Assembly: GCF_000687455.2 (NCBI RefSeq) | Contig: NZ_JGVW01000121.1 | Location: 1 to 51,165 of the forward strand | Direction of reading: 5' to 3' | From: Burkholderia sp. lig30 | GTDB taxonomy: Bacteria; Pseudomonadota; Gammaproteobacteria; Burkholderiales; Burkholderiaceae | Length of the DNA: 51,165 nt | Shown: positions 24,119 through 35,994 of the stretch, one piece after another | Layout of the letters: each line of letters opens with the position of its first letter | Numbering within the stretch: position 1 is the first letter of the stretch | The notes under the pieces: generated by a model | The model's database searches: none | Seen by the model: only the letters and a program-made list of their open reading frames with translations | Told to the model about the DNA's origin: nothing | Made by a program: the position numbers and the translations under genes

Positions 24119-24821
24119 GCCCAACATCGCGCAACAGCTCGCGCAATTCGTCCGTCGTCACGACGAGATGCTGGGCCTGCCAGTCCGCCGGCGCGACGCC
24201 GTCTCCGCAGTAGCCGTACGCGGCCGCGACCGTCGCCATGCCCGCGGCGCTGCCCGCCTGGATGTCGCGCAGGTCGTCGCCGACGTAGACGATGCGCGAC
24301 GGCGCGAGCGTCAGTTGCCCGGCCGCGTGCAGCAGCGGGGCCGGATGCGGTTTCGGATGGGGCGTCGTGTCGCCCCCGACCACGCATGCCGCGCGCGCGC
24401 CGAGGCCGAGCAGGTCGACGAGCGGCGCGGTGAGCTGCATCGCCTTGTTCGTGACGATGCCCCAGCGTACGCCGCGCGTGTCGAGTTCGTCGAGCAGCGC
24501 GCAGATGCCTGGAAAGAGGGTCGTATGAACGCACAGATCGGTCGCGTAGTTCGCGAGGAACTCGTCGCGCATCGCGTCATAGCCGGGCGCGTGCGGCGCA
24601 ATGCCGAACGCGCCGCCGAGCAGGCCCCGCGCGCCGGCCGACGCGAGCGGGCGCAGCACGTCGAGCGGCGTTTCGCGCAGGCCGCGCGCACGCTGCATCT
24701 TGTTGACGGCGGCGGCGAGATCCGGCGCGGTGTCGGCGAGGGTGCCGTCGAGGTCGAACAGCACGGCGTCGCAGTCAGGCAGGCGCGGTTCGCCGGGCGC
24801 GGAGGGGAGCGATGTCGTCAT
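24114..24821 (-). CDS. gph: Phosphoglycolate phosphatase (HAD family)
   Basis: A 235-residue HAD hydrolase. Motif I is VLFDLDGTLADTAPD with nucleophile D23 and D25, motif II lies near GIVTNK, and motifs III/IV are HPKPHPAPLL and IVYVGDDLRDIQAG. Its position after ubiG is typical of gph, which removes 2-phosphoglycolate formed in DNA repair; some such genes in proteobacteria (MupP) instead act on N-acetylmuramate 6-phosphate. It starts 16 nt after ubiG, so the two form an operon, and its stop overlaps the ssrA promoter. Confidence 0.88.
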   Translation of the reverse strand: MTTSLPSAPGEPRLPDCDAVLFDLDGTLADTAPDLAAAVNKMQRARGLRETPLDVLRPLASAGARGLLGGAFGIAPHAPGYDAMRDEFLANYATDLCVHTTLFPGICALLDELDTRGVRWGIVTNKAMQLTAPLVDLLGLGARAACVVGGDTTPHPKPHPAPLLHAAGQLTLAPSRIVYVGDDLRDIQAGSAAGMATVAAAYGYCGDGVAPADWQAQHLVVTTDELRELLRDVGL

Positions 24822-24837
24822 ACCGGATGAATCGTCG

Positions 24838-25536
24838 TCATGCGCCGCGGCGGCACGCGACCAGATAATTGATGTCGGTGTCGTTCGACAGCGCGAAGCG
24901 CTTGCCGATCGGGTGATATGTAATGCCCTTGATTTCGGCGACGTTCAGGTCGGTTGCGCGCACGAAGCTCGCGAGTTCCGACGGGCGGATGAAACGCGCG
25001 TAGTCGTGCGTGCCCTTCGGCAGCATCTGCGCGATGTACTCGGCGCCGATCACGGCGAACAGGTACGCCTTCAGGTTGCGGTTCAGCGTCGAGAAGAATA
25101 CCCAGCCGCCCGGCTTGACGAGCGTCGCGCACGCGGCGACGATGGCGGCCGGCGACGGCACGTGCTCGAGCATTTCCATGCAGGTGACGACGTCGTACGT
25201 ACCGGGCTCGCGCGCGGCGAGGTCTTCGGCCGCGATCAGCTCGTAATCGACCGTCACGCCGCTTTCGAGGCTGTGCAGGTCCGCCACGCCAAGCGCTTCG
25301 GTGGACAGGTCGATGCCCTTCACTTGCGCGCCGAGGCTCGCCATCGATTCGGACAGGATGCCGCCGCCGCAGCCTATGTCGAGCACCCGCTTGCCGGCGA
25401 GGTGCGCATGCGCGTCGATCCAGCCGAGCCGGACCGGGTTGAGGTCATGCAGCGGCTTGAATTCGGCGTTCGGGTCCCACCAGCGGTGCGCGAGGTCGCT
25501 GAATTTCTGTAGCTCGTGAGGATCGGCGTTCGTCAT
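24838..25536 (-). CDS. ubiG: Ubiquinone biosynthesis O-methyltransferase
   Basis: A 232-residue class I SAM methyltransferase: [21 protein letters not shown] at the start, the SAM site [16 protein letters not shown] (51-66), then CMEMLEHVP and the late motif [10 protein letters not shown]. UbiG makes both O-methylations of ubiquinone synthesis at the inner membrane. The ATG at 25536 gives the usual length; the frame is open upstream without family similarity. Confidence 0.93.
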   Translation of the reverse strand: MTNADPHELQKFSDLAHRWWDPNAEFKPLHDLNPVRLGWIDAHAHLAGKRVLDIGCGGGILSESMASLGAQVKGIDLSTEALGVADLHSLESGVTVDYELIAAEDLAAREPGTYDVVTCMEMLEHVPSPAAIVAACATLVKPGGWVFFSTLNRNLKAYLFAVIGAEYIAQMLPKGTHDYARFIRPSELASFVRATDLNVAEIKGITYHPIGKRFALSNDTDINYLVACRRGA

Positions 25537-25644
25537 GACGGCAGGCTGCGAAAGAGAATGGGGCGGGTGTTCCGCCAAGGTGGAAAGTATATAAGCGCGC
25601 GAGGTGGGCTGCCAGACGCGCGGTGTCGCCCGTTGGGGCCAGGA

Positions 25645-25674
25645 CAAAAAAAAGCCCCGCGAGGGCGGGGCTTT
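25645..25674 (-). terminator. Intrinsic terminator of the ompA-family gene
   Basis: On the minus strand gaaagccccgccctcgcggggc is followed by eight T residues, 27 bp after the porin stop codon. Confidence 0.9.
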
Positions 25675-25700
25675 CGGTGCTGCAGCAATACGCGACGGTA

Positions 25701-26360
25701 TTACTGAGCCTTTTGTTGCTGCGTGCCAACCACTTCGACTTCCACGCGGCGATCCGGTGCGAGGCACGAAATGAGTTGCTTGCGGTTCTTCTGGTTGCAG
25801 CCAGTCGTGACCGGGTTGCGCTTGCCCTTGCCTTCCGTGTACACCTTGTTCGCCGGGATGCCCTTGCTGACCAGGTAAGCCTTGACAGCTTGCGCACGGC
25901 GAAGCGACAGACGGTCGTTGTACTTGTCCGAACCGACGCGGTCGGTGTAGCCCGTTGCCACGACGACTTCGGTGTTCATGCCTTCGATCTTCGCTGCCAG
26001 ATCGTCCAGCTTCTGCTTGCCCAGCGGCTTGAGCGTTGCCTTGTCAAAGTCGAACAGCGCATCGGCTTGATACGTGATCTTCTGGCTCGAGATGGCCGGT
26101 GCAACTGCCGGTGCAACCGGTGCCGGTGCCGGTGCCTGGGCGACCAGTGCGCCGTCGCACTTTGCGTTTGCCGTCGCCGGCGTCCAGAACGCATCGCGCC
26201 AGCAAAGCTCGTTCGTGCCGTTCATCCACACGTATTCGCCGGTACCATTCACCCAGTTGTCGTTCACGGCTTGTCGCGACGCCGGCACCGACTGTGCCGA
26301 AGCGGATGCAGCCATTACTGCGGTAGCTGCAATGAACGCGAGCTTTGAAAGTTTATTCAT
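25701..26360 (-). CDS. ompA: OmpA-family outer membrane protein
   Basis: A 219-residue protein. A signal peptide ([24 protein letters not shown]) is followed by a short Trp-rich segment ([28 protein letters not shown]), an Ala/Pro hinge, and a C-terminal OmpA peptidoglycan-binding domain ([45 protein letters not shown]). There is no eight-strand barrel, so it resembles the short OmpA/RmpM-like proteins of Burkholderia. Two Cys pairs may form disulfides. The gene has AT-biased codons typical of high expression and its own terminator. Divergent from gyrA. Confidence 0.9.
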   Translation of the reverse strand: MNKLSKLAFIAATAVMAASASAQSVPASRQAVNDNWVNGTGEYVWMNGTNELCWRDAFWTPATANAKCDGALVAQAPAPAPVAPAVAPAISSQKITYQADALFDFDKATLKPLGKQKLDDLAAKIEGMNTEVVVATGYTDRVGSDKYNDRLSLRRAQAVKAYLVSKGIPANKVYTEGKGKRNPVTTGCNQKNRKQLISCLAPDRRVEVEVVGTQQQKAQ

Positions 26361-26865
26361 ATTTCTCCTCTCGAAATTGAGATTACCGCAGGTTTACTGC
26401 GAGCCTGTTGACGATGACAAGTCATACATTGCTCGAAGTATAACATTGGTGCGGCACAAAAAAACGCGGCGCCGCTCTGTGTAGACTTCGAGCAGCGTCT
26501 AACCATCAGTGCGTTGGCATTTTGCCATATCGTTCCCTTCCTACGAAAAAAAATCCTCCCCACCCCAAGATCGCCGACCCGATTGTGGTGCATGCGCAAC
26601 ACCGGCCTGCCTCAACTTTTTGAGATTGTCAAGTGTGCGGGTGCGCGATCTTGCATTCCGTGCAAACGTCGCCGGCATGCGCGGGTACGTCTGACGAATC
26701 CGCGCATGCCGGGCCACGTGGGGTCGCGCCGATTTTTGCCATATATATATAGAGGGGGTGGCGAACGGGCGGGTATACGGCCCATGTTAGAATCGCGTGT
26801 TGCGTTGCGAATGCAGCGCCCACGCGAAAGGCTTTCCCGTCTTCGCTCCGAAACGATACGGATAC
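26361..26865. other. 505-bp divergent ompA/gyrA regulatory region
   Basis: No gene is seen. On the minus strand TATACT (26442-26437) is a likely -10 for the porin, with a ~70-nt leader. Towards gyrA there is a 13-bp inverted repeat (26672-26712), an alternating (AT)5 run (26741-26750), and TAGAAT (26788-26793), a possible gyrA -10 about 73 bp before the ATG. Confidence 0.5.
26672..26712. repeat. 13-bp inverted repeat upstream of gyrA
   Basis: ccggcatgcgcgg (26672-26684) and ccgcgcatgccgg (26700-26712) are perfectly complementary across a 15-nt loop. There is no T-run, so it is not a standard terminator. Confidence 0.7.
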
Positions 26866-29472
<2,607 letters not shown>

Positions 29473-29576
29473 TCAGATTGTGACTCTTGAGCCGCCACGT
29501 GCGCGGCGCGCGAAGGCGACTGAGCGCGGCGCGACGCTGGCGGCGAGAAACCCGTTCATATTTCCACGAGGGAGTG

Positions 29577-30176
29577 ATGATGCAAAAACAATTCAAGCGA
29601 CTGGTCCTGCTGGCTGCAATGGTGCCGACTTTCGCGATGGCGCAAGCGCTGTCGAACTCCGCGCCGGCACCGGCGGCAGCTGCGCCGATCGACGCTGACA
29701 AGAAGGCGGCGATCAAGGATCTGCTCGACGCGATCGACGCGCCGAAGCTCGTCGCGGCAATCGGCAACAGCGCCGAAATGCAGGCGAAGCAACTGGTTCC
29801 GGCGATCCTGTCGGACGCGCTTTCGGAAAACAAGACGCTGAGCGACAAGCAAAAGCAGGCATCGGTCCCGACGCTGCAGAAGAACGCGGTGCCGAAGCTG
29901 GTCGAGAACGCAGGCAAGGTGTTCGGCACGCCGGCGTTCAGCAATGACGCGATGTCGGCGCAGTACGACGCATACGCGAAGTACTACAGCACGTCGGAAA
30001 TCAAGGATCTGACGACGTTCTACAAGAGCCCGACGGGCCGCAAGTTCATCCAGGTGCAGGATCAGGTCGGCCGCGACGTGGTCAACGGCCTGATGCAGAA
30101 GTACATGCCGCAAGCGATCCAGGCGACGCGTGCCCAGGCCGACAAGGAAGTCTCGGCAGTCAAGCCGGGCAAGTAA
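29577..30176 (+). CDS. DUF2059 domain-containing exported protein
   Basis: A 199-residue protein with a signal peptide (MMQKQFKRLVLLAAMVPTFAMAQA) and a helical DUF2059 domain (KKAAIKDLLDAIDAPKLVAAIGNSAEMQAKQLVPAIL ... YDAYAKYYSTSEIKDLTTFYKSPTGRKFIQ). The motif LTTFYKSPTGRKF is the family signature. Periplasmic; function unknown. Start chosen at the first of two adjacent ATGs behind a gaggga Shine-Dalgarno. It lies 104 bp after gyrA in the same direction. Confidence 0.85.
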   Translation: MMQKQFKRLVLLAAMVPTFAMAQALSNSAPAPAAAAPIDADKKAAIKDLLDAIDAPKLVAAIGNSAEMQAKQLVPAILSDALSENKTLSDKQKQASVPTLQKNAVPKLVENAGKVFGTPAFSNDAMSAQYDAYAKYYSTSEIKDLTTFYKSPTGRKFIQVQDQVGRDVVNGLMQKYMPQAIQATRAQADKEVSAVKPGK

Positions 30177-30213
30177 GCCGGTCGTCCTGTCCGCCCCCGG
30201 CCGCCGGCCGGGT

Positions 30214-30273
30214 TTGGCGGGAGCCTGACGACAGTGCGATAATGGCCGTTTGCGCGCAAGCGCAAGCGGCCAT
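30214..30273 (+). promoter_or_regulatory. Possible serC promoter and GCAA-loop hairpin
   Basis: TTGGCG (30214-30219) and GATAAT (30238-30243) have 18-bp spacing. A hairpin with 14-bp arms (30242-30255, 30260-30273; one G-U) closed by a GCAA loop overlaps the -10. It is followed by gtctttt, so it could instead terminate upstream transcription. Confidence 0.4.
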
Positions 30274-30335
30274 GTCTTTTCTGGCGCGGTATTTGCCGGC
30301 GGCGAGCCGGCCGCGTCCCTCCCGAGGTTTTCACG

Positions 30336-31418
30336 ATGCGCGTCTTTAATTTCTCCGCCGGTCCCGCGGCGATGCCGGAAGAAGTGCTGCAGCAAGCCGC
30401 CGACGAAATGCTCGACTGGCACGGCAGCGGCATGAGCGTGATGGAAATGAGCCATCGCGGCAAGGAGTTCATGTCGATCCACGAGCAGGCGCTTGCCGAC
30501 CTGCGCGAGCTGCTCGACGTGCCCGCGAGCCACCGGATTCTGTTCCTGCAGGGCGGGGGCATCGCCGAGAACGCGATCGTGCCGATGAATCTGCTCGGCG
30601 CGCGCCAGACGGCCGATTTCGTCGTGACCGGCTCGTGGTCGCAGAAGTCGTTCAGCGAGGCGAAGAAATACTGCACGCCGAACCTCGCCGCGAGCGGCAA
30701 GACCGCGGACGGCTTCACGCGGGTGCCGCCGCGCGCCGAGTGGACGCTGTCGGACGATCCGGCCTACGTGCACCTGTGCACCAACGAGACGATCGACGGC
30801 GTCGAGACCTTCGAGATTCCCGATCTGGGCGACGTCCCGCTCGTCGCGGACGTGTCGTCGCACATCCTGTCGCGCCCGCTCGACGTCGCAAAGTACGGCG
30901 TGCTGTTCGGCGGCGCGCAGAAGAACATCGGCATGGCCGGCGTGACGCTCGTGATCGTTCGCGAGGACCTGCTCGACCGCGCGCTGTCGATCTGCCCGTC
31001 GGCGTTCGAGTGGAAGACCATCGCCGCGAACAACTCGCTCTACAACACGCCGCCGACCTATGCGATCTACATCGCCGGGCTCGTGTTCCAGTGGCTCAAG
31101 CGCCAGGGCGGCCTGACCGCGATCGAGGCGCGCAACATCGAAAAGGCAAAGCTGCTCTACGACACGATCGACGCGAGCGGCTTCTATCTGAACAAGGTCG
31201 ACCCGGCGGCGCGTTCGCGGATGAACGTGCCCTTTTTTCTGGCCGACGAATCGCGCAACGAAGACTTCCTCGCCGGCGCAAAGGCGCGCGGGCTGCTGCA
31301 GCTGAAGGGCCACAAGTCCGTCGGCGGCATGCGGGCGTCGATCTACAACGCGGTGCCGCTCGAGGGCGTGAAGGCGCTCGTCGAGTACATGAAGGATTTC
31401 GAGCAGCACCACGCCTGA
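30336..31418 (+). CDS. serC: Phosphoserine aminotransferase
   Basis: A 360-residue class V PLP aminotransferase: [36 protein letters not shown], the cofactor-ring Asp in [11 protein letters not shown] (D172) and the PLP lysine K196 in [11 protein letters not shown]. It makes 3-phosphoserine for serine and 4-phosphohydroxythreonine for pyridoxal. A cgagg Shine-Dalgarno precedes the ATG. The pheA gene follows after 36 bp. Confidence 0.97.
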   Translation: MRVFNFSAGPAAMPEEVLQQAADEMLDWHGSGMSVMEMSHRGKEFMSIHEQALADLRELLDVPASHRILFLQGGGIAENAIVPMNLLGARQTADFVVTGSWSQKSFSEAKKYCTPNLAASGKTADGFTRVPPRAEWTLSDDPAYVHLCTNETIDGVETFEIPDLGDVPLVADVSSHILSRPLDVAKYGVLFGGAQKNIGMAGVTLVIVREDLLDRALSICPSAFEWKTIAANNSLYNTPPTYAIYIAGLVFQWLKRQGGLTAIEARNIEKAKLLYDTIDASGFYLNKVDPAARSRMNVPFFLADESRNEDFLAGAKARGLLQLKGHKSVGGMRASIYNAVPLEGVKALVEYMKDFEQHHA

Positions 31419-31454
31419 CGGCGGTGGTGCCGGTCATCAGCACGGCAATTACGC

Positions 31455-32537
31455 ATGGACGACGAACTCAATTCCCGCTTGAAACCGCTGCGCGATCGCA
31501 TCGACGCCATCGACGCGCAGCTGATCGCGCTCCTGAACCAGCGCGCCGCGGTCGCGCTGGAAGTCGGCGAGGTCAAGAAGCATTTCAACGCGCCGGTGTT
31601 CCGGCCCGAGCGCGAGCTGCAGGTGATCAACCGCCTGCAGGAGATGAGCGCCGGACCGCTCGCGGGGGAGCACATCAGTGCGATCTGGCGCGAGATCATG
31701 GCCGCGAGCCGCGCACTCGAACAGACGATCCACGTCGCGTTCCTCGGGCCGGCAGGCACGTACACCGAACAGGCGATGTTCGAGTATTTCGGCCAGTCGA
31801 TCGAGGGGCTGCCTTGCCCGTCGATCGACGAGGTGTTCCGTTCGGTCGAGGCGGGTGCCGCGCTGTTCGGCGTCGCGCCGGTCGAGAACTCGACCGAGGG
31901 CGCCGTGTCCCGCACGCTGGATCTGCTGCTGCAGACCCGGCTGTTCATCAGCGGCGAGCTGGCGCTGCCGATCCACCATAACCTGCTGACGCAAAGCGGC
32001 ACGCTCGATGGCGTGAAGCGTATCTGCGCGCATGCGCAGGCGCTTGCCCAGTGCCAGCAGTGGCTCACGGCGAACGCGCCGCAGATCGAGCGTCAGGCCG
32101 TGGCGAGCAACGCCGAGGCGGCACGCCTCGCGGCGGCGGATCCCGGCGTGGCCGCGATCGCCGGCGACCGCGCGGCAGCGCATTACGGCCTGCAGGTCGT
32201 GTATGCGCAGATCCAGGACGATCCGCACAACCGTACCCGTTTCGTGATCGTCGGCAAGCAGCCGGCGGGGCCGAGCGGCTACGATCAGACCTCGCTGATC
32301 GTCTCGGTGAAGAACGAGCCGGGCGCGGTGTTCAAGCTGCTCGAACCGCTCGCTCGGCACGGCGTGTCGATGACGCGCTTCGAGTCGCGCCCGGCGCGGG
32401 TCGGGACGTGGGAGTATTACTTCTACATCGATATCGAAGGGCATCGGGACGATGCGTCGGTTGCGGCCGCGCTCGCGGAGCTGGGCCAGAAGGCCGCGTT
32501 CCTGAAGATTCTCGGCTCGTATCCACGCGCGCGCTGA
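31455..32537 (+). CDS. pheA: P-protein: chorismate mutase/prephenate dehydratase
   Basis: A 360-residue bifunctional enzyme. Residues 1-90 are an AroQ chorismate mutase (LNSRLKPLRDRIDAIDAQLIALLNQRAAVALEVGEVKK). Residues ~95-275 are prephenate dehydratase (FLGPAGTYTEQAMFEYFG, VENSTEGAVSRTLDLLL, KTRF-like NRTRFVIVGK). The ACT domain with ESRPARVGTWEYYFYIDIEGH binds phenylalanine for feedback control. It turns chorismate into phenylpyruvate. Co-transcribed with serC. Confidence 0.97.
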   Translation: MDDELNSRLKPLRDRIDAIDAQLIALLNQRAAVALEVGEVKKHFNAPVFRPERELQVINRLQEMSAGPLAGEHISAIWREIMAASRALEQTIHVAFLGPAGTYTEQAMFEYFGQSIEGLPCPSIDEVFRSVEAGAALFGVAPVENSTEGAVSRTLDLLLQTRLFISGELALPIHHNLLTQSGTLDGVKRICAHAQALAQCQQWLTANAPQIERQAVASNAEAARLAAADPGVAAIAGDRAAAHYGLQVVYAQIQDDPHNRTRFVIVGKQPAGPSGYDQTSLIVSVKNEPGAVFKLLEPLARHGVSMTRFESRPARVGTWEYYFYIDIEGHRDDASVAAALAELGQKAAFLKILGSYPRAR

Positions 32538-32771
32538 CGCGGCGCGAGGGGGCCGGCGTCGTGCGACGCCGGTTGGGCCCGGCTGCCGGGCCAGCGGGAG
32601 GCCGGTGCGCGCGTCGCACCGGGAAGCGCAGGCAGCCCGGTCGGCGCTGTCGAGGGAGGGTGCGGGAGGTGTCCGGCGCGCGTCGTGCGGCCGGCCGCCG
32701 GTCAGGCACCCGGGATTGGGATTTTCAGCGTGGCGCGGCATGGCGCCGGCCCGCGTAACTTGGCTCTTGTC

Positions 32772-35150
32772 GTGTCAGGCTTTGCATTCAACAAACTGGT
32801 CATCTTCGGCGTCGGCCTGATCGGCGGCTCGCTGGCCCGCGCGCTGCGCGAACGCTCGCCGGGCGGGGCGGGCGAGGTCGTCGGCGTCGGCCGTTCGGCG
32901 GCGTCGGTCGCGCGCGCACAGGCGCTCGGCGTGATCGATCGCGCGGCGTCGCTCGACGACGACGCCCAGTTGCGCGATGCGCTCGCGGGCGCCGATCTCG
33001 TGCTGCTCGCCGCCCCCGTCGCGCAGACGGGCCCGTTGCTCGAGCGGATCGCGCCGTGGCTCGACGCCGCGACGATCGTCACGGACGCCGGCAGCACCAA
33101 GTCGGACGCCGTCGCCGCCGCGCGCGACGCGCTCGGTGCGCGGCTCGCGCAATTCGTGCCGGGACACCCGATTGCCGGGCGCGAGTCGAGCGGCGTCGAA
33201 GCGGCGCTGCCGGATCTGTACGTCGGCCGCAACGTCGTGCTGTGCCCGCTGCCCGAGAACCGTGACGCGTCTGTCGCGCGGGTCGAGGCGATGTGGCGCG
33301 CGACGGGCGCCGACGTGCGCACGATGAGCGCGGCGCAGCACGACCGCGTGTTTGCGTCGGTCAGCCATTTGCCGCACGTGCTGTCGTTCGCGCTCGTCGA
33401 GCAGATCCTCGGCGAGCCGGACGCGGAACTGAAATTCTCGTACGCGGCGGGCGGCTTTCGCGACTTCACGCGCATCGCGGCGTCGAGTCCGGAAATGTGG
33501 CGCGATGTCTGCATCGCGAACCGCGCCGCGCTGCTCGACGAGCTGGATGGCTACACGCGCGTGCTCGCGCGGCTGCGCGCCGCGATCGACGCGGGCGACG
33601 GCGCGGCGCTCGAGGCCGTCTTCGCGCGTTCGCGCGAGGCGCGCTCGGCGTGGCGCGAACGCGGCGGCAAGCCCGCTTCGGACGCAGCCGCCCCGGGAGC
33701 ATCGGCCACCGGAGTTCTGGCCGCCGGAGTGCCGGCCACCGGGATGCCGGCCACCGAAACGTCGATCGCCGGAGCATCGGCCGCCGGAACGCCGGCCGCC
33801 GGGGCGCCGGCCGCCCAAACCGTCAGGAAATATCAGGAAGCATCCATGGACTATCTCGATCTCGGCCCGTACGCCAGCGCGTCGGGCACCGTACGTCTGC
33901 CCGGCTCGAAGAGCATCTCGAATCGCGTGCTGTTGCTGGCGGCGCTGTCCGAAGGCGACACGACGATCACCAACCTGCTCGATTCCGACGACACGCGCGT
34001 GATGCTCGACGGGCTCGACAAGCTCGGCGTGAAACTCTCGCGCGACGGCGACACCTGCGTGGTGACCGGCACGCGCGGCGCGTTTACCGCGCGGAAGGCC
34101 GACCTGTTCCTCGGCAACGCCGGGACGGCGGTGCGGTCGCTGACCGCGGTGCTCGCGGTCAACGGCGGCGACTATCGCGTGCACGGCGTGCCGCGCATGC
34201 ACGAGCGGCCGATCGGCGACCTCGTCGACGGGCTGCGCCAGATCGGCGCGCAGATCGACTACGAGCACAACGAAGGCTTTCCGCCGCTGCGGATCCGGCC
34301 GGCGACGATCTCCGTCGAAGAGCCGATCAAGGTGCGCGGCGACGTGTCGAGCCAGTTCCTGACGGCACTGCTGATGACGCTGCCGCTCGTGAAGACGGAA
34401 AGCGGCCAGATCGTCATCACCGTCGATGGCGAGCTGATCTCGAAGCCGTACATCGACATCACGATCAAGCTGATGGAGCGCTTCGGCGTGACCGTCGAGC
34501 GCAACGGCTGGCACCAATTCGTGCTGCCGGCGGGCGCCCGCTACCGCTCGCCGGGCCGGATCATGGTCGAGGGCGACGCGTCGTCGGCGTCGTATTTCCT
34601 GGCAGCCGGCGCGCTGGGCGGCGGTCCGCTGCGTGTCGAGGGCGTCGGGCGCGACAGCATCCAGGGCGACGTCGGTTTCGCGAACGCGCTGATGAAGATG
34701 GGCGCGAACGTGACGATGGGGGACGACTGGATCGAGGTGCGAGGCATCGGCCACGACCACGGCAAGCTCGATCCGATCGACATGGATTTCAACCTGATCC
34801 CCGACGCGGCGATGACGATCGCGATCGCGGCGCTGTTCGCCGACGGCACCAGCACGTTGCGCAACATCGGCAGCTGGCGCGTGAAGGAAACCGACCGCAT
34901 CGCGGCGATGGCGACCGAGCTGCGCAAGCTCGGCGCGACCGTCACGGAAGGGCCGGACTACCTCGCCGTCAAGCCGCCGGCGCGCCTGACGCCGAACGCC
35001 GTGATCGACACCTACGACGATCACCGGATGGCGATGTGCTTCTCGCTCGTGAGCCTGGGCGGCGTGCCGGTGCGCATCAACGATCCGAAGTGCGTCGGCA
35101 AGACGTTCCCCGACTATTTCGACCGCTTCACCGCAGTCGCGAAAGCCTGA
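32772..35150 (+). CDS. tyrA: Prephenate dehydrogenase fused in frame to EPSP synthase (TyrA-AroA)
   Basis: One frame of 792 codons without a stop. Residues ~1-300 are prephenate dehydrogenase: NAD fold [45 protein letters not shown] and [14 protein letters not shown] linker of eight pentapeptides ([15 protein letters not shown] ...) follows. The last 434 residues are a complete AroA. The GTG at 32772 was chosen because [13 protein letters not shown] precedes the fold closely; an ATG at 32685 adds unrelated residues. TyrA-AroA fusions are known in Pseudomonas/Acinetobacter; here aroA also has its own start site, so one or two proteins may be made. I recall hisC between pheA and tyrA in related species; it is absent. 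Confidence 0.75.
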   Translation: MSGFAFNKLVIFGVGLIGGSLARALRERSPGGAGEVVGVGRSAASVARAQALGVIDRAASLDDDAQLRDALAGADLVLLAAPVAQTGPLLERIAPWLDAATIVTDAGSTKSDAVAAARDALGARLAQFVPGHPIAGRESSGVEAALPDLYVGRNVVLCPLPENRDASVARVEAMWRATGADVRTMSAAQHDRVFASVSHLPHVLSFALVEQILGEPDAELKFSYAAGGFRDFTRIAASSPEMWRDVCIANRAALLDELDGYTRVLARLRAAIDAGDGAALEAVFARSREARSAWRERGGKPASDAAAPGASATGVLAAGVPATGMPATETSIAGASAAGTPAAGAPAAQTVRKYQEASMDYLDLGPYASASGTVRLPGSKSISNRVLLLAALSEGDTTITNLLDSDDTRVMLDGLDKLGVKLSRDGDTCVVTGTRGAFTARKADLFLGNAGTAVRSLTAVLAVNGGDYRVHGVPRMHERPIGDLVDGLRQIGAQIDYEHNEGFPPLRIRPATISVEEPIKVRGDVSSQFLTALLMTLPLVKTESGQIVITVDGELISKPYIDITIKLMERFGVTVERNGWHQFVLPAGARYRSPGRIMVEGDASSASYFLAAGALGGGPLRVEGVGRDSIQGDVGFANALMKMGANVTMGDDWIEVRGIGHDHGKLDPIDMDFNLIPDAAMTIAIAALFADGTSTLRNIGSWRVKETDRIAAMATELRKLGATVTEGPDYLAVKPPARLTPNAVIDTYDDHRMAMCFSLVSLGGVPVRINDPKCVGKTFPDYFDRFTAVAKA
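33699..33818 (+). repeat. Eight 15-bp tandem repeats at the tyrA-aroA junction
   Basis: Units follow the pattern nnnycggccrccggr. Translated they read [40 protein letters not shown]. The unit is a multiple of three, so gain or loss of copies keeps the frame. The middle units are the most diverged. Confidence 0.9.
33846..35150 (+). CDS. aroA: 3-phosphoshikimate 1-carboxyvinyltransferase (EPSP synthase), internal start
   Basis: From this ATG the product has 434 residues, the canonical length, beginning [27 protein letters not shown] with the PEP/shikimate-binding lysine K22. Further motifs are [46 protein letters not shown] and [19 protein letters not shown] caggaag Shine-Dalgarno lies about 7 nt upstream, so independent initiation is likely even though the tyrA frame reads through. 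It joins shikimate 3-phosphate and PEP, the sixth shikimate step. The cmk gene follows after 14 bp. Confidence 0.93.
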   Translation: MDYLDLGPYASASGTVRLPGSKSISNRVLLLAALSEGDTTITNLLDSDDTRVMLDGLDKLGVKLSRDGDTCVVTGTRGAFTARKADLFLGNAGTAVRSLTAVLAVNGGDYRVHGVPRMHERPIGDLVDGLRQIGAQIDYEHNEGFPPLRIRPATISVEEPIKVRGDVSSQFLTALLMTLPLVKTESGQIVITVDGELISKPYIDITIKLMERFGVTVERNGWHQFVLPAGARYRSPGRIMVEGDASSASYFLAAGALGGGPLRVEGVGRDSIQGDVGFANALMKMGANVTMGDDWIEVRGIGHDHGKLDPIDMDFNLIPDAAMTIAIAALFADGTSTLRNIGSWRVKETDRIAAMATELRKLGATVTEGPDYLAVKPPARLTPNAVIDTYDDHRMAMCFSLVSLGGVPVRINDPKCVGKTFPDYFDRFTAVAKA

Positions 35151-35164
35151 CCCCGCATTCCCCA

Positions 35165-35851
35165 ATGAAATCGACTCGACCCTTTCACCCGACCCCGGTC
35201 ATCACGATCGACGGCCCGACGGCATCCGGCAAAGGCACCGTCGCAGCGCTGGTCGCCGCCCACCTGGGCTTTCACCTGCTCGACAGCGGCGCGCTGTATC
35301 GCCTCGCCGCGCTGGCGAGCATGCGCTACGAGATCGCGGCCGACGCGGCCGACGCGCTGGCGAGCCTCGTCGGCGATCTCCACATTACGTTCCGCGAGGG
35401 CTGCGCGCAGCTCGACGGGGTCGACGTGTCGGACGAGATCCGCGCCGAGGCGGTCGGCAACCGCGCGTCGGCGATCGCGGTGCATGCGCCGGTGCGGGCC
35501 GCACTGGTCGCCCGCCAGCGCGCGTTCCGCAAGACCCCCGGCCTCGTGGCCGACGGCCGCGACATGGGCACGGTGATCTTCCCGGACGCGGTGCTGAAGG
35601 TGTTCCTGACGGCCAGCGTCGAGGCGCGCGCGGCCAGACGACATAAGCAATTGATGCAAAAAGGTTTTTCTGCTAATATGGAAGACTTGCTTCGGGATCT
35701 TCGTGAACGCGACGCGCGCGACAGCAATCGCGCGGCCGCGCCGCTCAAGCCCGCGGCAGATGCCAGGCTGCTCGACACCTCGGCCCTGTCGATCGAACAA
35801 TCGGTCGAACAGGTGCTCGGCTGGTACCGGGCGCCCGGCCAGCCCGCCTGA
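35165..35851 (+). CDS. cmk: Cytidylate kinase
   Basis: A 228-residue nucleoside monophosphate kinase with P-loop GPTASGKGT (17-25), [13 protein letters not shown], the (d)CMP-binding [13 protein letters not shown] and the lid [19 protein letters not shown]. It phosphorylates CMP and dCMP. Conserved order aroA-cmk-rpsA. The ATG lies 14 bp after aroA, suggesting coupling. Confidence 0.97.
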   Translation: MKSTRPFHPTPVITIDGPTASGKGTVAALVAAHLGFHLLDSGALYRLAALASMRYEIAADAADALASLVGDLHITFREGCAQLDGVDVSDEIRAEAVGNRASAIAVHAPVRAALVARQRAFRKTPGLVADGRDMGTVIFPDAVLKVFLTASVEARAARRHKQLMQKGFSANMEDLLRDLRERDARDSNRAAAPLKPAADARLLDTSALSIEQSVEQVLGWYRAPGQPA

Positions 35852-35994
35852 GAAGGCAGGCAGCAGTTGGTGCCCCGTGCCGCAAGCGCGGGGTGTGTAT
35901 CAACCCTTTTACCCCGTGTGGCCTTCGCTCTGGCCCTTTTAGCCGACCATTCCGGCCGGCGCGGCACTGCGGAACCACGCATATTCCGATTCAT

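Noticed and set aside
26357..26602. 81-codon minus-strand frame upstream of the OmpA-family gene
   Set aside because: It covers the porin promoter and leader and has no recognisable protein features.
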